Positions 34,051 to 45,756 of a stretch of 64,000 nucleotides of DNA are shown in pieces. Position 1 is the first letter of the stretch, and each line of letters opens with the position of its first letter. The stretch spans positions 28,832,311 to 28,896,310 of the forward strand of contig CM068835.1 of NCBI GenBank assembly GCA_028554795.2, in the 5' to 3' direction. The stretch comes from Sinohyriopsis cumingii. Taxonomy: Eukaryota; Mollusca; Bivalvia; Unionida; Unionidae. The translations under genes and the position numbers were made by a program. The notes beneath the pieces are model-generated. The model was not told the origin of the DNA. It searched no databases and saw only the letters and a list, made by a program, of their open reading frames with translations.

Positions 34051-36400
34051 AAACTACGAGCCGTCACAAAACCATGTTTTAGACGATGTACCATCATTGT
34101 AGAAAGGTTCTTTTTTGTGCTCATCTTGTTGGTTGCTGAAGGAGTGTGTGAACATATTTGCAGTACGCATGGCAGTGTTGTTGTATACGACCAAGCAACA
34201 TACCCCGCAGGATTCTCGTATCCTGCATTGACCGAATCTTCATTCTTTTCTCAGGTACCCGATCGATATGGCGAATAGCTTGAGACAGCCATTTTTACTC
34301 GATAAACTTTTTACAGGGTGAGAAGACCCGTGGTAGGTAGTTGAGTATCTTCCAGTACGCCAGCGTCTATTATCTGAGGAATGCAGGGCGACGCTTCTGA
34401 TCATCCACCACAGCGATTGACCTTTACGGGGGTAAAATGACGTGCAGGCCAGAGATTTACAATTGGCCGGTTATAAAGTACGTATCAAGCGCTCCATGGT
34501 GCGTCGGGTCCCCTACCCCGAGTTCTCCAGACGTGTGCAAAGAGAGCACCATGGCTATTTCATTGCGCGTCTGGCCGTTCTGGTATCTCTTACGTCACGA
34601 AAGTGTTGAAAGCTAGGTGCAGACATCGTTGAATGGACACACGTCTCATTCAGAACAGACACCATAGCCGTTAGTCTCCGACCCGAGTCCACGCTCTGTG
34701 TGGTCATCACTTTCTCAGTAAGTAACAGCTCCTTTGGGTAAGGAAGCCGACATAGCTCTATAAATCCACTCCATTATGCCGGGGGTTCCGGTTTTGCTGA
34801 AACTCATGCAAATGTCACGCCTAGTCAGCAGTGTTACACGGCACAAATGAACACCCGTCTGAATCGACCTACAACAACTTATCCTAATTGAGTGGATACA
34901 ACATTTAGATATGCGTCAGCAATTGGACAACCCAGGAGGATTTCTTACTGATAAACGGTTCTGGCGCCCATTAGTGGCTGGTGACTTTAAGCATGGCCTG
35001 GACATATCTGTAGACGTGCCATCGATTCATGTCGTGCGACAGGAACAAGACGTCGGCTTGGTGAACCTCGATGGATATCGAGATGATAAAACAATGGCTG
35101 ACGACTTTGGGCGTCCTAGCTTGACAGATCAGCCAAGCGGCCTAAATATTAGTCACTCACTGCAGTGTCGGTCGGCACTCTGATAGAAGCTACAATATTT
35201 GTAGCGCCATCAGCTACATTTAGCAACCTTTTCGATATTAGTAGACTGATGTAAGACGAACTTCTGTCACTAAAGCTTATTGGACCTAACTTTAAATGGC
35301 AGAGAGCTTGGGCTTTGTCTTCTAACTAACATGCTGTCGAGTCCTTCGCCGAAACAGTGTCCCCGGATGACGTTAAGATCGGGGATCAGGTCCACGTTGA
35401 CCTTGTGGTGTTCGCGTTGTTGCGTGCACACAAGCAGTTGTGCAGTATCACGTGGCGGCTACGCGCTTTACTGGCACAGTAAGACGTTTGATGTTGATGA
35501 GAGCTTTTAGTTGCCTATCGCAGGCCTGCAGAAGTTTAAGCGTGGCTGATCCTTTTCCCCTGGATACTTTCTCCAAACAATCTTGGTTGCTCTCCGAGAC
35601 TGGCCGACGTTTCGTCGCTGCGCTTTTCTACCTTGATGGGCCGACGAATATACCATTTCTCGCATCGCACATTGCGAAGGCTTAAAGGTGGGTACGTGAG
35701 CTTTGGCCCAGGAAAACCACGTTGACACTCGCCGCCTGGATTGGGCTTTGCTAGACAGAGTAGACAAAATACGTGATTTTGTAGAAGTCGGAAGTGTTCA
35801 ATGAATATGGACCTCTTTGATTTACTCCGCCAAACGGAATATTAACAAGTCGCGTCATCATAGATGCCTACCGCGGACCGCGTTCCCTGAGGCCTTGCAG
35901 TCAGAGGCTCGACCAAACTGCTAAAGAATCTCTTGACCGGCTTGATGAAATGGGAACTACAGTATGCTGTCGACTAGTGCGGACAACCAAGCAATGCTTC
36001 ATGTAGAGACAGATTAGCGACGGAACCAACGTTGCCGTGTACAATAACGTGATACTAAAAGGACAAAAGACTCTCACCAGCTTATTCGCACGTAGAAGGT
36101 ACAAAATCACCGACGCTATGTACCCATCCCATAGGTACGGTTATATCCCAAAGGTGATTCGCAATAATGACTGTGGTACCGATGCACCCGATATGTTTCA
36201 CGTCTATGCAAGAAGTGGGCTGCCGATATGGACTGGCTCGACTGAGCATTGGCATTTTACCGAGGCATGCGCAACACCGCACAGCTTCGCCACCAGGGAT
36301 CTGACCAATATCGTCCCGGCAAAGTTTCGCGCTGACATTGATCGTGTGTAGTTATGTAATTTAAGTGAATATGTGGACTACCAACTTACTGCAACCTTCC
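34050..36400. other. GC-rich block adjoining the polymerase remnant, products unknown
   Basis: About 2.3 kb with visibly higher GC than the sequence on either side (many CG-rich stretches). ORFs at 34911-35183, 35280-35510 and 36037-36351 lie on the plus strand, the same as the polymerase. None matches a family I know. Composition and position suggest they belong to the same integrated element. Confidence 0.5.
36037..36351 (+). CDS. Unassigned ORF in the GC-rich block
   Basis: 104-codon ORF, possibly longer at the 5' end (the frame is open from about 36013, with TNVAVYNNV before the Met). It contains RRRYKITDAMYPSHRYGYIP and ends ADIDRV. No membrane segment or signal peptide. It is the cleanest frame of the GC-rich block and ends just before the minisatellite. 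Function unknown; it may be a structural gene of the virus-like element, but I cannot show that. Confidence 0.35.
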   Translation: MYNNVILKGQKTLTSLFARRRYKITDAMYPSHRYGYIPKVIRNNDCGTDAPDMFHVYARSGLPIWTGSTEHWHFTEACATPHSFATRDLTNIVPAKFRADIDRV

Positions 36401-36479
36401 TTCAATCTATCGTAAACTGCCTACAACTTGACGCAACTCCAACATAATGTCTTATAAGAAGAACACTCAAAGCAGAGAC

Positions 36480-37765
36480 CAAAGCACTTGCATTAGAAAA
36501 AGACAACTGAACGAATAGACCTTGATAACAAAATGACAACAATCAATGTATAAACCAAAGTACCATGATTAGAAAATGAAAACACCCAAAGCATAGACCA
36601 AAGTATTTTTTTTCAGAAAAGGACAGCACTCAATGGATAGACCGAGGTACCTTGATTAAAAAATGAAAGCACTCAATGGACAGACCTTGATAAGAAAATG
36701 ACAACACTCAATGTATAGACCAAAGTACTTCGATTCGAAAATAACAACACTCACTGGATTGACCTTGATTAGATAATGACAACACTCAATGGATAGACCA
36801 AATTACTTTGATTAGAAAATGACAACACTCAATGGATAGACCTTGATAAGAAAATGACAACACTCAATGGATAGACCGTCATAAGAAAATGACAGCGCTT
36901 AATAGATTGACCAAAGTACCTTGATTAGAAAACGACAGCACTCGAAGCATAGACCAAAACACTTTGATAAGAAAATGACGACACTCAAAGCATAGACCAA
37001 GGTACTTTGATTAGAATATGATAACACTCACTGGATTGACCGTGATTAGAAAATGATAACACTCAATGAATAGACCTTAGTTAGAAAACGACAGGGCTCA
37101 ATGGATAGACCAAAGTACTTTGATTAGAAAATGACAAGACTCGAAGCAATGTCCAAAGTACAATGACTAGAAAATGGCAGCACTCAATGTATAGACCAAA
37201 GTACTTTGATTAGAAAATGATAATACGCAATGGATAGACCAAAGTACTTCGATTACAAAAATGACAACACTCACTGGATTGACCTTGAATAGAAAAAGAC
37301 AACACTCAAAGCACATACCAAATTAGTTTAATTAGAAAATGGCAACGCTCAATGGATAGACCAAATTACTTTCATTAGAAAATGACAGCACTCAATGTAT
37401 TGACCAAATTTCTTTGATTAGAAAATGACAACACTCAATGGATTGACCTTGATTAGAAAATGACAACAGTTAGTGGATAGACAAAGTACGTTGATTAGAA
37501 TATAATAACACCCAATGGATAGACTAACGTGCTTAGATTAGAAAATGACAACACTCAATGTATAGTACAAATTACGTTTATTTGAAAATGACAACACTCA
37601 ATGCATCGACCAAAGAACTTTGATTAGAAAATAAAAACATCATTGTTTAGTCCAAAGTACTTTGATTTGAAAATGACAACACTTAATGTATACACCAAAG
37701 TACGTTGAACAGAAAATGATAACACTCCAATGGATAGACCAAAGTAATTTGATTAGAAAATGAAA
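36480..37765. repeat. 35/43-bp minisatellite (about 30 units)
   Basis: Units of the form GATAGACC(AAAGTACTTT)GATTAGAAAA + TGACAACACTCAATG. Two length classes alternate: about 43 bp with AAAGTACT, and about 35 bp without. Units differ by a few substitutions, so the array is not recently homogenised. An isolated unit end recurs at 38715-38742 inside the virus-like genes. Confidence 0.93.
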
Positions 37766-38004
37766 TGACTCGCTTAATTAACGTATTTACAATATCGGAA
37801 GATATTGCATATTTTTGATGTCCAAACAGATGACACGAATTCACGAACGATTGAATACTTTGTTTGGTTGATGGAACAACTCAAAATGCTCATCTGAGTT
37901 ATGAACAGGAACAAAAGAGCACGTAATAAAGTCATAAAGAATGTGAAGCATTCCAGCGCGGTCATTTCAATAAAACTGTCCAGCACCTAAGTGATACCAG
38001 CAAG

Positions 38005-38660
38005 TGTGATTACAATAATAAATCAAGCAGTTAATGAGCGTTTGAGAGAATTAGCTAGAGTGCCACCACCGACAACAGAAGCCGAGGCTGAGATAGAAAA
38101 AAACACATAACCGCAAACCTGATAGTGGATAATGGTCTGGCCCGTCATCGTTGGCCATACTGAACAGTGTTAGAACATCGTTTTACACAACAAAGACTGA
38201 TAATAAAATGTTTAAACGTGTACTTGATCCATCACTGGACATGGATGCATCGGTTCTCAAAGATGAATCAGCTTCGGTGATTATCAGTATTATTCTTATG
38301 ATGTTCATTTACCTGATGCGCGTGGACAAATCGAATTACAAGTTCATGATACAAGCATATATTTTCTGCCCGCCGAGTCATTCATTGAGATCGAACGCAA
38401 ACTTTTCAAAACAGATAATACAGAATATGGACTTGGAGATCGATTGGTTTTGTTCATAGGCAACGGCGGCAAGTCAACGCTGTCATGGTTGACTATGATC
38501 ACAGACAGTATCAAGAGTAACGTTGTTGGGTTATTTACATGGCAGATAGCATCGGCGCCACAACATATATTTATAGTGTTTAAGGAAAACGCCAGAAAAG
38601 ATCTACAAGAGCGAACCAAATGGTGTTTGATACTCTCGGAATTAGTGAAATATCTCTGAG
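38005..38660 (+). pseudogene. Possible capsid-type gene of the virus-like element (broken)
   Basis: The first frame begins VNERLRELARVPPPTTEAEA (about 38031) and ends at TAA 38107. A second, from about 38200, reads FKRVLDPSLDMDASVLKDES. A shift then gives YDVHLPDARGQIELQVHD and TSIYFLPAESFIEIERKLFK (about 38295-38410). The LPAESFIEIE block recalls the beta-strand segments of a protein recurrent in virus-like integrated elements of invertebrates, possibly a jelly-roll capsid, but I cannot verify the fold. The remaining part (to about 38660) is scrambled across frames. Function call is tentative. Confidence 0.35.
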
Positions 38661-38714
38661 AATAAATAGACATCGAGAATTATCAGAAGAAGTGTTATTG
38701 AATTTTGAAAACTA

Positions 38715-38742
38715 GAAAATGATTAGAAAATGATAACACTCA
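38715..38742. repeat. Solitary minisatellite unit end
   Basis: GATTAGAAAATGATAACACTCA matches the unit of the array at 36480-37765. It sits exactly between two coding remnants of the virus-like element. Confidence 0.85.
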
Positions 38743-38976
38743 GGTTTCCAGATATCTGAGCGTGATATCTTAACTCTGTATCCGATCTATTATTTCTCAC
38801 TGGAACAGTTGGACTTATTTAGACAATCTGTCGTCGACATAAACTTCCGATCTCGTCTATCACGATTACTAGCTGGTGGTTACAGAGCAATCACTGTTAT
38901 ACTGTCAGACAAAACAATGTTACTTGAAAGTGTTGACGGACGAATGAGAGTGATTGATGCACCCTCTGAAATTTGA
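38743..38976 (+). pseudogene. Small virus-like element gene remnant, 77 codons
   Basis: Open frame without a start codon, beginning directly at the minisatellite junction: GFQISERDILTLYPIYYFSL, then LLAGGYRAITVILSDKTMLL and a stop at 974-976 of this kilobase. It has even coding-like composition and no known family. The missing start suggests that its 5' end was removed when the minisatellite unit arrived. A continuation with MFSKHVRVF and, in another frame, IRNLIIHDVILSYHHVNVTL reaches about 39120. Confidence 0.4.
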
Positions 38977-39221
38977 ATGTTTTCCAAACATGTAAGAGTT
39001 TTCCGAACATGTAATTGGATCGCAAGATATCCGTAATTTGATCATTCATGATGTTATATTGTCCTATCATCACGTTAACGTTACTCTGACCCCTGGTAAG
39101 ATGAAAAACTTCAATCCCCATCGAAGAAGAAATCTGGGGCAAACATGAATCTGAAATCACGGTGTTGCAGGTCCAAAATAAATTATTGTTTGACTGAACG
39201 TCAACTCAGACATTTGGTAAT

Positions 39222-39604
39222 TTGATAGAAACAGAGTACAATAGACTCTTCCCTCGATGGTCAAGACTGGATAACAGAACACAAGTTCCTCAAATAGACA
39301 AAATCGCCAATATGATTAGGCAGGAAAATGAAAATACACTGCGCACTCTTTTTGATCAGTATGTGATTTAATATCGGAATGATGATCTTAAAACAAAGTT
39401 ATTAGCACAATAAAAAAATCTGACGATAGTGGGTGGCGACGGTTTAATAGATAAGGTTGTCAGGGCAGCCCGTAGTTATCCCGATTATAAAAGGATATTT
39501 CTTGAATATTTTAACATCACTGAAGACCAATTGCGTACGTTCAAAATACCCGGGTTGCTCGATAACGCTGAAATGGAGAAGAACTTCAATCACATAATTG
39601 ACTA
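39222..39604 (+). pseudogene. Charged protein remnant of the virus-like element
   Basis: One frame reads ETEYNRLFPRWSRLDNRTQV, IDKIANMIRQENENTLRTLF, then two stops, then IVGGDGLIDKVVRAARSYPD and FNITEDQLRTFKIPGL before TAA 39602. With only two stops in 127 codons it is a recognisable former gene. Family unknown. It lies on the same strand as the capsid-like remnant. Confidence 0.5.
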
Positions 39605-40539
39605 ACATTTTCCAAAGATCTAATTCGCATGGGAGAAGTTACGGTCCCCTCCAGAGATTCTTCGACATAACAACGATCAAGCAGGTGGTGGTCGTCATGT
39701 GTTGCCGAGGAAGAAAACAAATTTGTTTCACGGTGACATCAATATGCCCTAGAATTACTGCACTTTCAGGAAAGATCTAGTAAATGAGTTGCGAGACTGC
39801 CTCATGCGGTGGCCGCGTTAAACAATGATATTACGAGTAGAATTAACATGAGACCTGTCGATGCAATACCGAAAAAAACACATGCCACGACGAAAATCAC
39901 CTGATAAGCTACAACAACCAGTGTTGGGTAGTAAAGACACAGTGAGGTATTTCTAGGAACCTGGTGAACGTGAGGGTAGTTCTGCAAGAGCAACCGATCC
40001 CGTGTGGAGTGTAACAACACATAAAACGAACAGCGTGGTAAGATCTACTACGCAGCCACCAAATATACAGACTATATTCAACAGCCCCTTAACGTGGATT
40101 TGTACGTGAACAATTACAGGTAATTCCTAAGAACACCCAGTTACCACCAAATTGGATATGGCGTCGCGGACGCTAGCGACTGACTCCCCACTCACGCTAA
40201 CAAAAACGCTAAGAAGAGTCACACGCGTTGAGCAACGAAGCTCCTCTACGTTTGTTACATTCAAGACATGTCAGAGAAACATTTTTGCTCGTGTGACCTA
40301 GACTACTATCAATTCTGCCCACGGTAAATTGTCTTACGTAATTATGAAAATATTGCCACAACATTACTGTGGTTCAGCAGGAGCAGTGATTATTTTATCA
40401 TTGTTTGAGCGTCATGATAAATTCGACACCAAGTTCAAACTGGCATAATTTTTATTGTGTTACCTGGCGCATAATTTGTCAATTTTGTCTTCACTTCGTT
40501 GATAATTCCTGGTTATTATGTTGGTGTTTGTGACCTTAT

Positions 40540-41400
40540 TTTCAACTCCAATATTTGGACAACCATTTGTAATTGAGATATTTTTGCTACTCTAGACACA
40601 GCCAGATAAACTAAATTTGACCATTCGATGCAATCATCGACAAACCAGATGTTGGTATCTGATATTGTTAATCCCTTAGACGAATGGATTGTTATTGGAT
40701 ATCCAAGAGTCCAGCACGATTAATTTAACGACAATGCCTGTTGTACAGCTTCCACTAGAACATCGACGATATCATGAAGAACGGGTTTTTGTTTTACGCG
40801 GACACCACTTGCTGATTTGGAAATTTTTCCTTGTGAAGCTCAAATAATATACGCTGAAGTGAATCACAGACATTTTTCCTCTGAGTAACGATTTCAGTTG
40901 TCGTATAGTTGTTCATCCTGCGATTTATGGTCGTACAAAACGTCTTTGTAGTAGCTAACATAATTGATCAACCATTCGTGTGTTGATTCATCTGTAAACT
41001 GCGGAGGCTGTCCATGATAACCAAACACGATAATTGCAGTAGATTTTATTGATAAGCAATCAAGAAACATTTCTAAAACATTTTCGGATACTGTACAAAT
41101 CTCATTCCAGATAATTATTATCGGGATATATTTCTCACCCATTCGTTCGGGAGTCCTTGCATTACCTCGCCATCTAAAGAAACTATACGTGCATGCGCTG
41201 ACACCACGTTGTCTTGTCTCTCTGGCAAGTCGGTGAGTTGGAATCAACACAATCATGTCAGAGTTTTTAAATAATTCTATCACACGTGTTGTTTTACCAG
41301 AACTACCTAGACCATCCAAACAGACCGCGCTATATCTCTTGACTGGATCGTTCTCTGACGGTGGTGATGATGGTTCTGATAAATTATCGTTCTAATAAAT
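40540..41400 (-). pseudogene. SF1 helicase remnant (Pif1/RecD-like) of the virus-like element
   Basis: On the minus strand the frame opens NDNLSEPSSPPSENDPVKRY, then has Walker A GLGSSGKTT (about 41300), a motif Ia-like LIPTHRLARE, and a Walker B-like IIIIWNEICTVSE in which the usual Asp is Asn. It continues with motif III VFGYHGQPPQF (about 41010). After a stop near 40893 and a frame break, motifs V and VI appear as ITIHSSKGLTI and NLVYLAVSRV (about 40570-40700). The full order of SF1 motifs leaves little doubt about the family. The Asn in Walker B and the stops mean no activity. An N-terminal extension is probably encoded up to 42240. Confidence 0.82.
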
Positions 41401-41429
41401 AAACATCAGATGTTTTAACATTAGCAGAT

Positions 41430-42240
41430 TCATAAAATGTACGTATTTGTCATTTCGTGTGTTGGGTGCCCATATCTTTCAAAATGACGATGGCACTCGC
41501 CTAATCCAAGATAAGCCGCCGGATAAGCAGCGATATTGTCAACAGAAATCATGTCAGAGGAATTATATATTGTGTTCCAAAGACCGCCATAGCCAAACTC
41601 AACACAAGATTTGTGATACATCTTTGCGAAATTGTTTTGGAGTTGGACGTCATTTATTTGTTTGTTGGGCTAAATGAGCCACAACATACGACGTAGTAAA
41701 ACAATAAATACGTAAATCATCGTTGTAACCGTCATATTTTATTCTGAACATATATTTGCTGTCATCAACATGATTATTGACGATGGCAGATGCTCGTTTG
41801 TAATTCATGGTGGAATCAATAAATATTACATCGCCATCAATCTTAAACGTCGACCAAGCTTGAATAGAACGATCGCTGATAATTTCGTTCTTCGCCATTT
41901 TGATAAAATCATACAGTTGTAACTCAATTGGTATTTGTTTTCTCTCATGCGGATAATCTGTGAAAATCGGATTTGGTGACGTGCTCTGGCTCAATAGCAG
42001 ATAACCTTATGAACTCATCTTGTGTTGCTTCTAATGGTCCGATGTAATTTTTGATGAGATTTATATCTATTTTTGATTTGCGTAACATCATTTTGTTTCC
42101 GGAAAAATTTTGATACTTTTGTTGCAGTAATATGATTTATATTCTTTAATATACATAACAGTATTTCTCTAATTAGGCTTTCGTCTAATGAGACTTTTAC
42201 TAATAGTATAATGATCAGGTAACCATATAACAGTTGCAAG
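41430..42240 (-). pseudogene. Upstream part of the helicase gene or a separate small gene (broken)
   Basis: Minus-strand frames at 42015-42239, 41650-41994 and 41430-41621 follow one another towards the helicase. The middle one (YPHERKQIPIELQLYDFIKM, then FKIDGDVIFIDSTMNYKRA) looks like genuine protein. No known domain. I infer an N-terminal region of the helicase, or a gene in the same operon-like run. Confidence 0.35.
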
Positions 42241-42278
42241 TGGCTGATGATATGGTCCTCGACACCTTGTAAACAAAA

Positions 42279-42494
42279 ATGTCCCAGTCATTATTATGCG
42301 CTTCAGTTACAGAGTGTTCGACGTGGAAATGCCGGCCCAGAACCTGTCTGGTTTGTGGAGTTGGCGTTAAAAGAATAACACACTTGTGTGTAGCTTGTGG
42401 TGGGAGAAAATATCGTGCGTTGAAAAGATACTTCGAGATAATAAATGCCTCAATCATGCAAAAAATAAAACTCAGCATGATTAGGCCGATATAG
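42279..42494 (+). pseudogene. Zinc-ribbon ORF, possibly piggyBac transposase C-terminus
   Basis: Contains RPRTCLVCGVGVKRITHLCV-ACGGRKY, i.e. CxxC and CxxC spaced like a zinc ribbon, followed by RYFEII. This resembles the cysteine-rich C-terminal domain of piggyBac transposases, but no catalytic part is visible nearby. It could equally be a small zinc-ribbon gene of the neighbouring virus-like element. Confidence 0.35.
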
Positions 42495-42634
42495 ACCGTT
42501 ATATTAAAACAATAAAATTGATCAAATTAGCGAGGAATCTGTTGAACAAGTTAGTGAAGACTTGTCCGATGCCCCTTAGGTCGATTATCCCCTCCACCCA
42601 TGTTGCTCATATCATATAAAAATATTCATATTTT

Positions 42635-42965
42635 ATAGCACATAAAAAACATCACGGTGTGTCATATATATTATGTTACTGTTCGTTGTTTATTCCAACG
42701 GTCCCATGTATTTTTTTGCCTCATTTTGTTCACACCCCCACCCTACCCCACCCCCCACCCCCGCCACCATTTGGTCAGATCACTTGCTTAACTATGATTA
42801 GTTGTTAGTTTTTTTTGGTAACAAAAATATAGCCCATAAAAAAACATCATGATATGTCACATATAGTTTAGGTTGCCCTGCGTTGGTCATTTCAACGTTT
42901 ATATGTGCTTTTACGTCGTTTTTTCACCACCCCCACCCCCCGCCTGCCAATAAGTCGGATCACCC
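42635..42965. repeat. Two-copy diverged ~195-bp tandem repeat
   Basis: Both copies contain ATAGC-C-ATAAAAAACATCA, TGTCA-ATATA, TTCCAACG/TTTCAACG and a C-rich CACCCCCACCC stretch followed by GGTCAGATCAC/AAGTCGGATCAC. Non-coding. Confidence 0.8.
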
Positions 42966-43029
42966 CCTCTTGCTGCTATTTTTAAATCTCAAGTAAACAG
43001 TGAATTTGTTTGGAAACCTGACGATTCGT

Positions 43030-43543
43030 ATTTCAATTAGCAATCAATTACACGTGTAGACATAGTAAATGACCTTTAGTAACTATCAGAACATTAACGT
43101 AAACACAAAGAAACACGCTTATTCATGTATGGGTGTATAATGGATTTGGTTATACCATATACACTGGAAATGAAAAGCTAGTAATTTTGCTGCCTGCGTC
43201 GTTGCACAAATGCAATATTTTTCTCGACCATTTTCAATTAAAATGTCTTTATTTAAGAAGAAAGGATATCTCAACAATCAAGATGTAAAATAGAGTGTTG
43301 CTTAAAACTATACTTTACAACTACCGTGGAGAGGTAAAAAAAAAAAAACAATGAACGTCCTGAGATCAAGCTGTCTCACCGTCGCCCTTGACCCATTTCA
43401 CGGTAAATTTCCAGGATGGAAAAGGAGATGAGATAGTGGTGATAACAGTGTCGAGTTCAATGAATATTTTGCTTATATATACATGTTATGCTTTTATTGA
43501 CTACTTCTGTTCTCGTTTTGCCCATTCGTGTGTGTTTGTGTGT

Positions 43544-43584
<41 letters not shown>

Positions 43585-43940
43585 CTTTTCCGTAGATGTG
43601 TTGGTAGAGAAAAGATTGGTACTAGGCGGTATATATCGAGTGTGTGAACGTGATATTACAAACTGTAGCACTTGACAGCCTGCTGATTTGACCTCGTGAC
43701 ACTGAGATCCATCTGTCATTCATGAATTTACACCGTCTTGTCCAAACACATATATAGATACTCTGTACATATTTGTTCAAACGTTGTCAAGGATGCATCA
43801 GCCTTTCGATCGGTGGGAGAGCTATCTTATCTGCCTATGGGATTAAACTATACGCATTGTTATTTGAAAAACAATTTAAAAGTTTTCATTATGTAACATT
43901 TTGTATTGATTTCTTGTCAAGATTCAGTTTTGGATGCGTC
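43030..43940 (+). repeat. Dispersed ~0.9-kb repeat, copy 1
   Basis: Aligns in the same orientation with 46035-47255. Shared blocks include ATTACACGTGTA, AACACAAAGAAACACGC, GAGTGTGTGAACGT, GCCTTTCGATCGGTGGGAGA and TTGTCAAGGATGCA. It contains (GA)n at 43548-43578. No coding frame. It is probably an old transposable element or segmental duplicate. Confidence 0.8.
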
Positions 43941-44099
43941 ACCCGTTCCTAATGTAAATATCCAACAGACTGAAAAGTGTCCATGTTTAGCAGTGTATCA
44001 AGATGAAGAAAATTTTAATTACAACTACAACAAAGTTTCAAAATTTAAACTGCCTTGACTAAAAAAGACAATTGTTGGAATAAAGAAAGTTGGTTGTGA

Positions 44100-44200
<101 letters not shown>

Positions 44201-44780
44201 ATACAAATCCAATGGCGAATAACAGTCCTTTCAAATGCACTGGATTCAGCAAGGGATCACATGTGTCAGGGATTGATTAAGATAAATGCAATAGTCTGAC
44301 AACGAACAGTGTAAAACTATTATCTAACTAGCATGAGCGCTTTCGACTCCTAATGCGTGTTTTTTTCAAAGGCAAATACAAAACATAGACAAAAAAAAAA
44401 AAACAACAAATAAAACAGAAAAACCGTTGGATTTGCATAGCTTTATATGACTGTGTCTATAGGAATTAAACATTTAAATGTATTATGTTTCAACTAATTT
44501 ATTTCAACTGGTTGAGGATGTTGGAAAATATTTATATTGACCTAGAAATCGATGAGCCATAACGACATCTGTTATTTTATGCATATTAATGTAAACACAA
44601 AATTTTATCCTTAATATTTGATTGTTATAGTAGTACTTATAGGATACTAAGAAAATTTAGAGAATTATTTAAAAGAAACTGTGTCGGCTGCAAAAAATAA
44701 TTTTATTTGTGCATGGCTTTCTTTTCATTGTCTTCTTGGTTTAAACCGCATGGTTTCAATGTTCTAAGGCGGCGTACGCA

Positions 44781-45257
44781 CTAAAATTCCTTTTCTTTCC
44801 TGGTTTCAGCACTCCAGTTAGGGTTGTGATCAATTGCACTACGTGTAATATCACTGAAAGTGTGGCCAGGGGAGGAGAAGTGTTCCGCGACCGGGCTTCT
44901 GTTCAGCTTCTTTGTCATCCAATCAGATCTATGAAGGTTGATCCTTTTGTGTAGCTTTTCAATTTATCCGACATACTGAAGGCTACAGATCTTACATGCA
45001 ATGAGATAAATTACATTCTCTGTTTTGCGCGTTTTGTTTGGACCAATAATGTTTATCTTTTCTCTAGTTACTGTGCTAGAAAATGTCCTGGTCTCTATCA
45101 TATGTTGACAGGTTTTGCACCTTTTATAGACACAAGGGCCAGATTTACTAGGATGGTCTTGATTAGTGATTGGCGTTAGCTTCGCCATGACTAGGGTGTC
45201 CTTGAGGTTTTCTGGTCTCCGGTAGGCTACTACAGGTTATTTGGGAGGATTAACTTT
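44781..45257 (-). pseudogene. Penelope-like element: linker and GIY-YIG endonuclease remnant
   Basis: The minus-strand frame reads PVVAYRRPENLKDTLVMAKL, then the CxxxRCxTC linker (CVYKRCKTCQHM), then VIYLIACKICSLQYVG (the GIY-YIG-type core) and SPVAEHFSSPGHTFSD before the final stop at 44781. One stop (after QYVG) and one near the start interrupt it. The Cys-rich linker plus this core is diagnostic for Penelope-like elements. Confidence 0.85.
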
Positions 45258-45322
45258 AGTGCGTCGACGAACACCAGTATCTCCTCCCAACCATCTGTCA
45301 TCCAAGACACTGCATTAGGAAC

Positions 45323-45506
45323 ATTCCATATAGCTAGGCACTGAAAATACGCAGAATTTGCTCCGACAATGAAACGTTCCTAAAAAAGATCTCAAGAGCT
45401 ATCTGAATATTTAGTTTACCGAGGCTATGTCAAAGACCTGATTGCGGAGGCAACCCAAAGAGCTAAACAAACAAACAGCTATGACCTACTAAAATATGGA
45501 AATAAA
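45323..45506 (+). pseudogene. Penelope-like element: reverse transcriptase C-terminal remnant, opposite strand
   Basis: The plus-strand frame reads IPYS, a stop, ALKIRRICSDNETFLKKI, then after a 1-base shift QELSEYLVYRGYVKDLIAEA and LLKYGNK. This is the thumb/C-terminal part of the Penelope RT (ALKIRRICS and RGY motifs). It lies head to head with the endonuclease part, so the element has been inverted internally or consists of two copies. Confidence 0.75.
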
Positions 45507-45753
45507 TAAACTAAAATAATTAAACAATTACATAATAAATTTTAAGGTTTAATTTCTGTAGAAACAACCATGTAAAATTTTGCAAACACTCCGGTTATTG
45601 TTTTCTTTGTTGGTCTTGTCTATGTTTTGCATTTGCCTTTGATAAAGACTCATTAAGTCGAAAGCGCTCAGGCTAGTTAGATACCAGTCTGGCACTGTTC
45701 GTTGTCAGTTTATTGTTTATATACTCACATACACACACGCACAAACACACACA

Positions 45754-45756
<3 letters not shown>

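Larger units (their letters stand above)
44298..45706. mobile_element. Penelope-like element with inverted terminal repeats
   Basis: Outer arms 44298-44391 and about 45613-45706 are inverted copies (ACAACGAACAGTG, ATCTAACTAGC-TGAGCGCTTTC, CAAAGGCAAAT-CAAAACATAG). Between them are a minus-strand GIY-YIG endonuclease remnant and a plus-strand RT C-terminal remnant. Terminal repeats in inverted orientation are known for Penelope-like elements. The remnant is broken and short, so it is a dead insertion. Confidence 0.82.

Noticed and set aside
35507-35767. Arg-rich minus ORF in the GC-rich block
   Set aside because: GC-rich DNA yields chance open frames on both strands; no motif or homologue, and it opposes the polymerase strand.
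36480-37765. CRISPR-like array
   Set aside because: Units run head to tail with no unique spacers, in an animal genome; this is a minisatellite.
39802-40020. Hydrophobic minus ORF that could be a membrane protein
   Set aside because: It is short, has no context signals, and the opposite strand is as open in pieces; not supportable.
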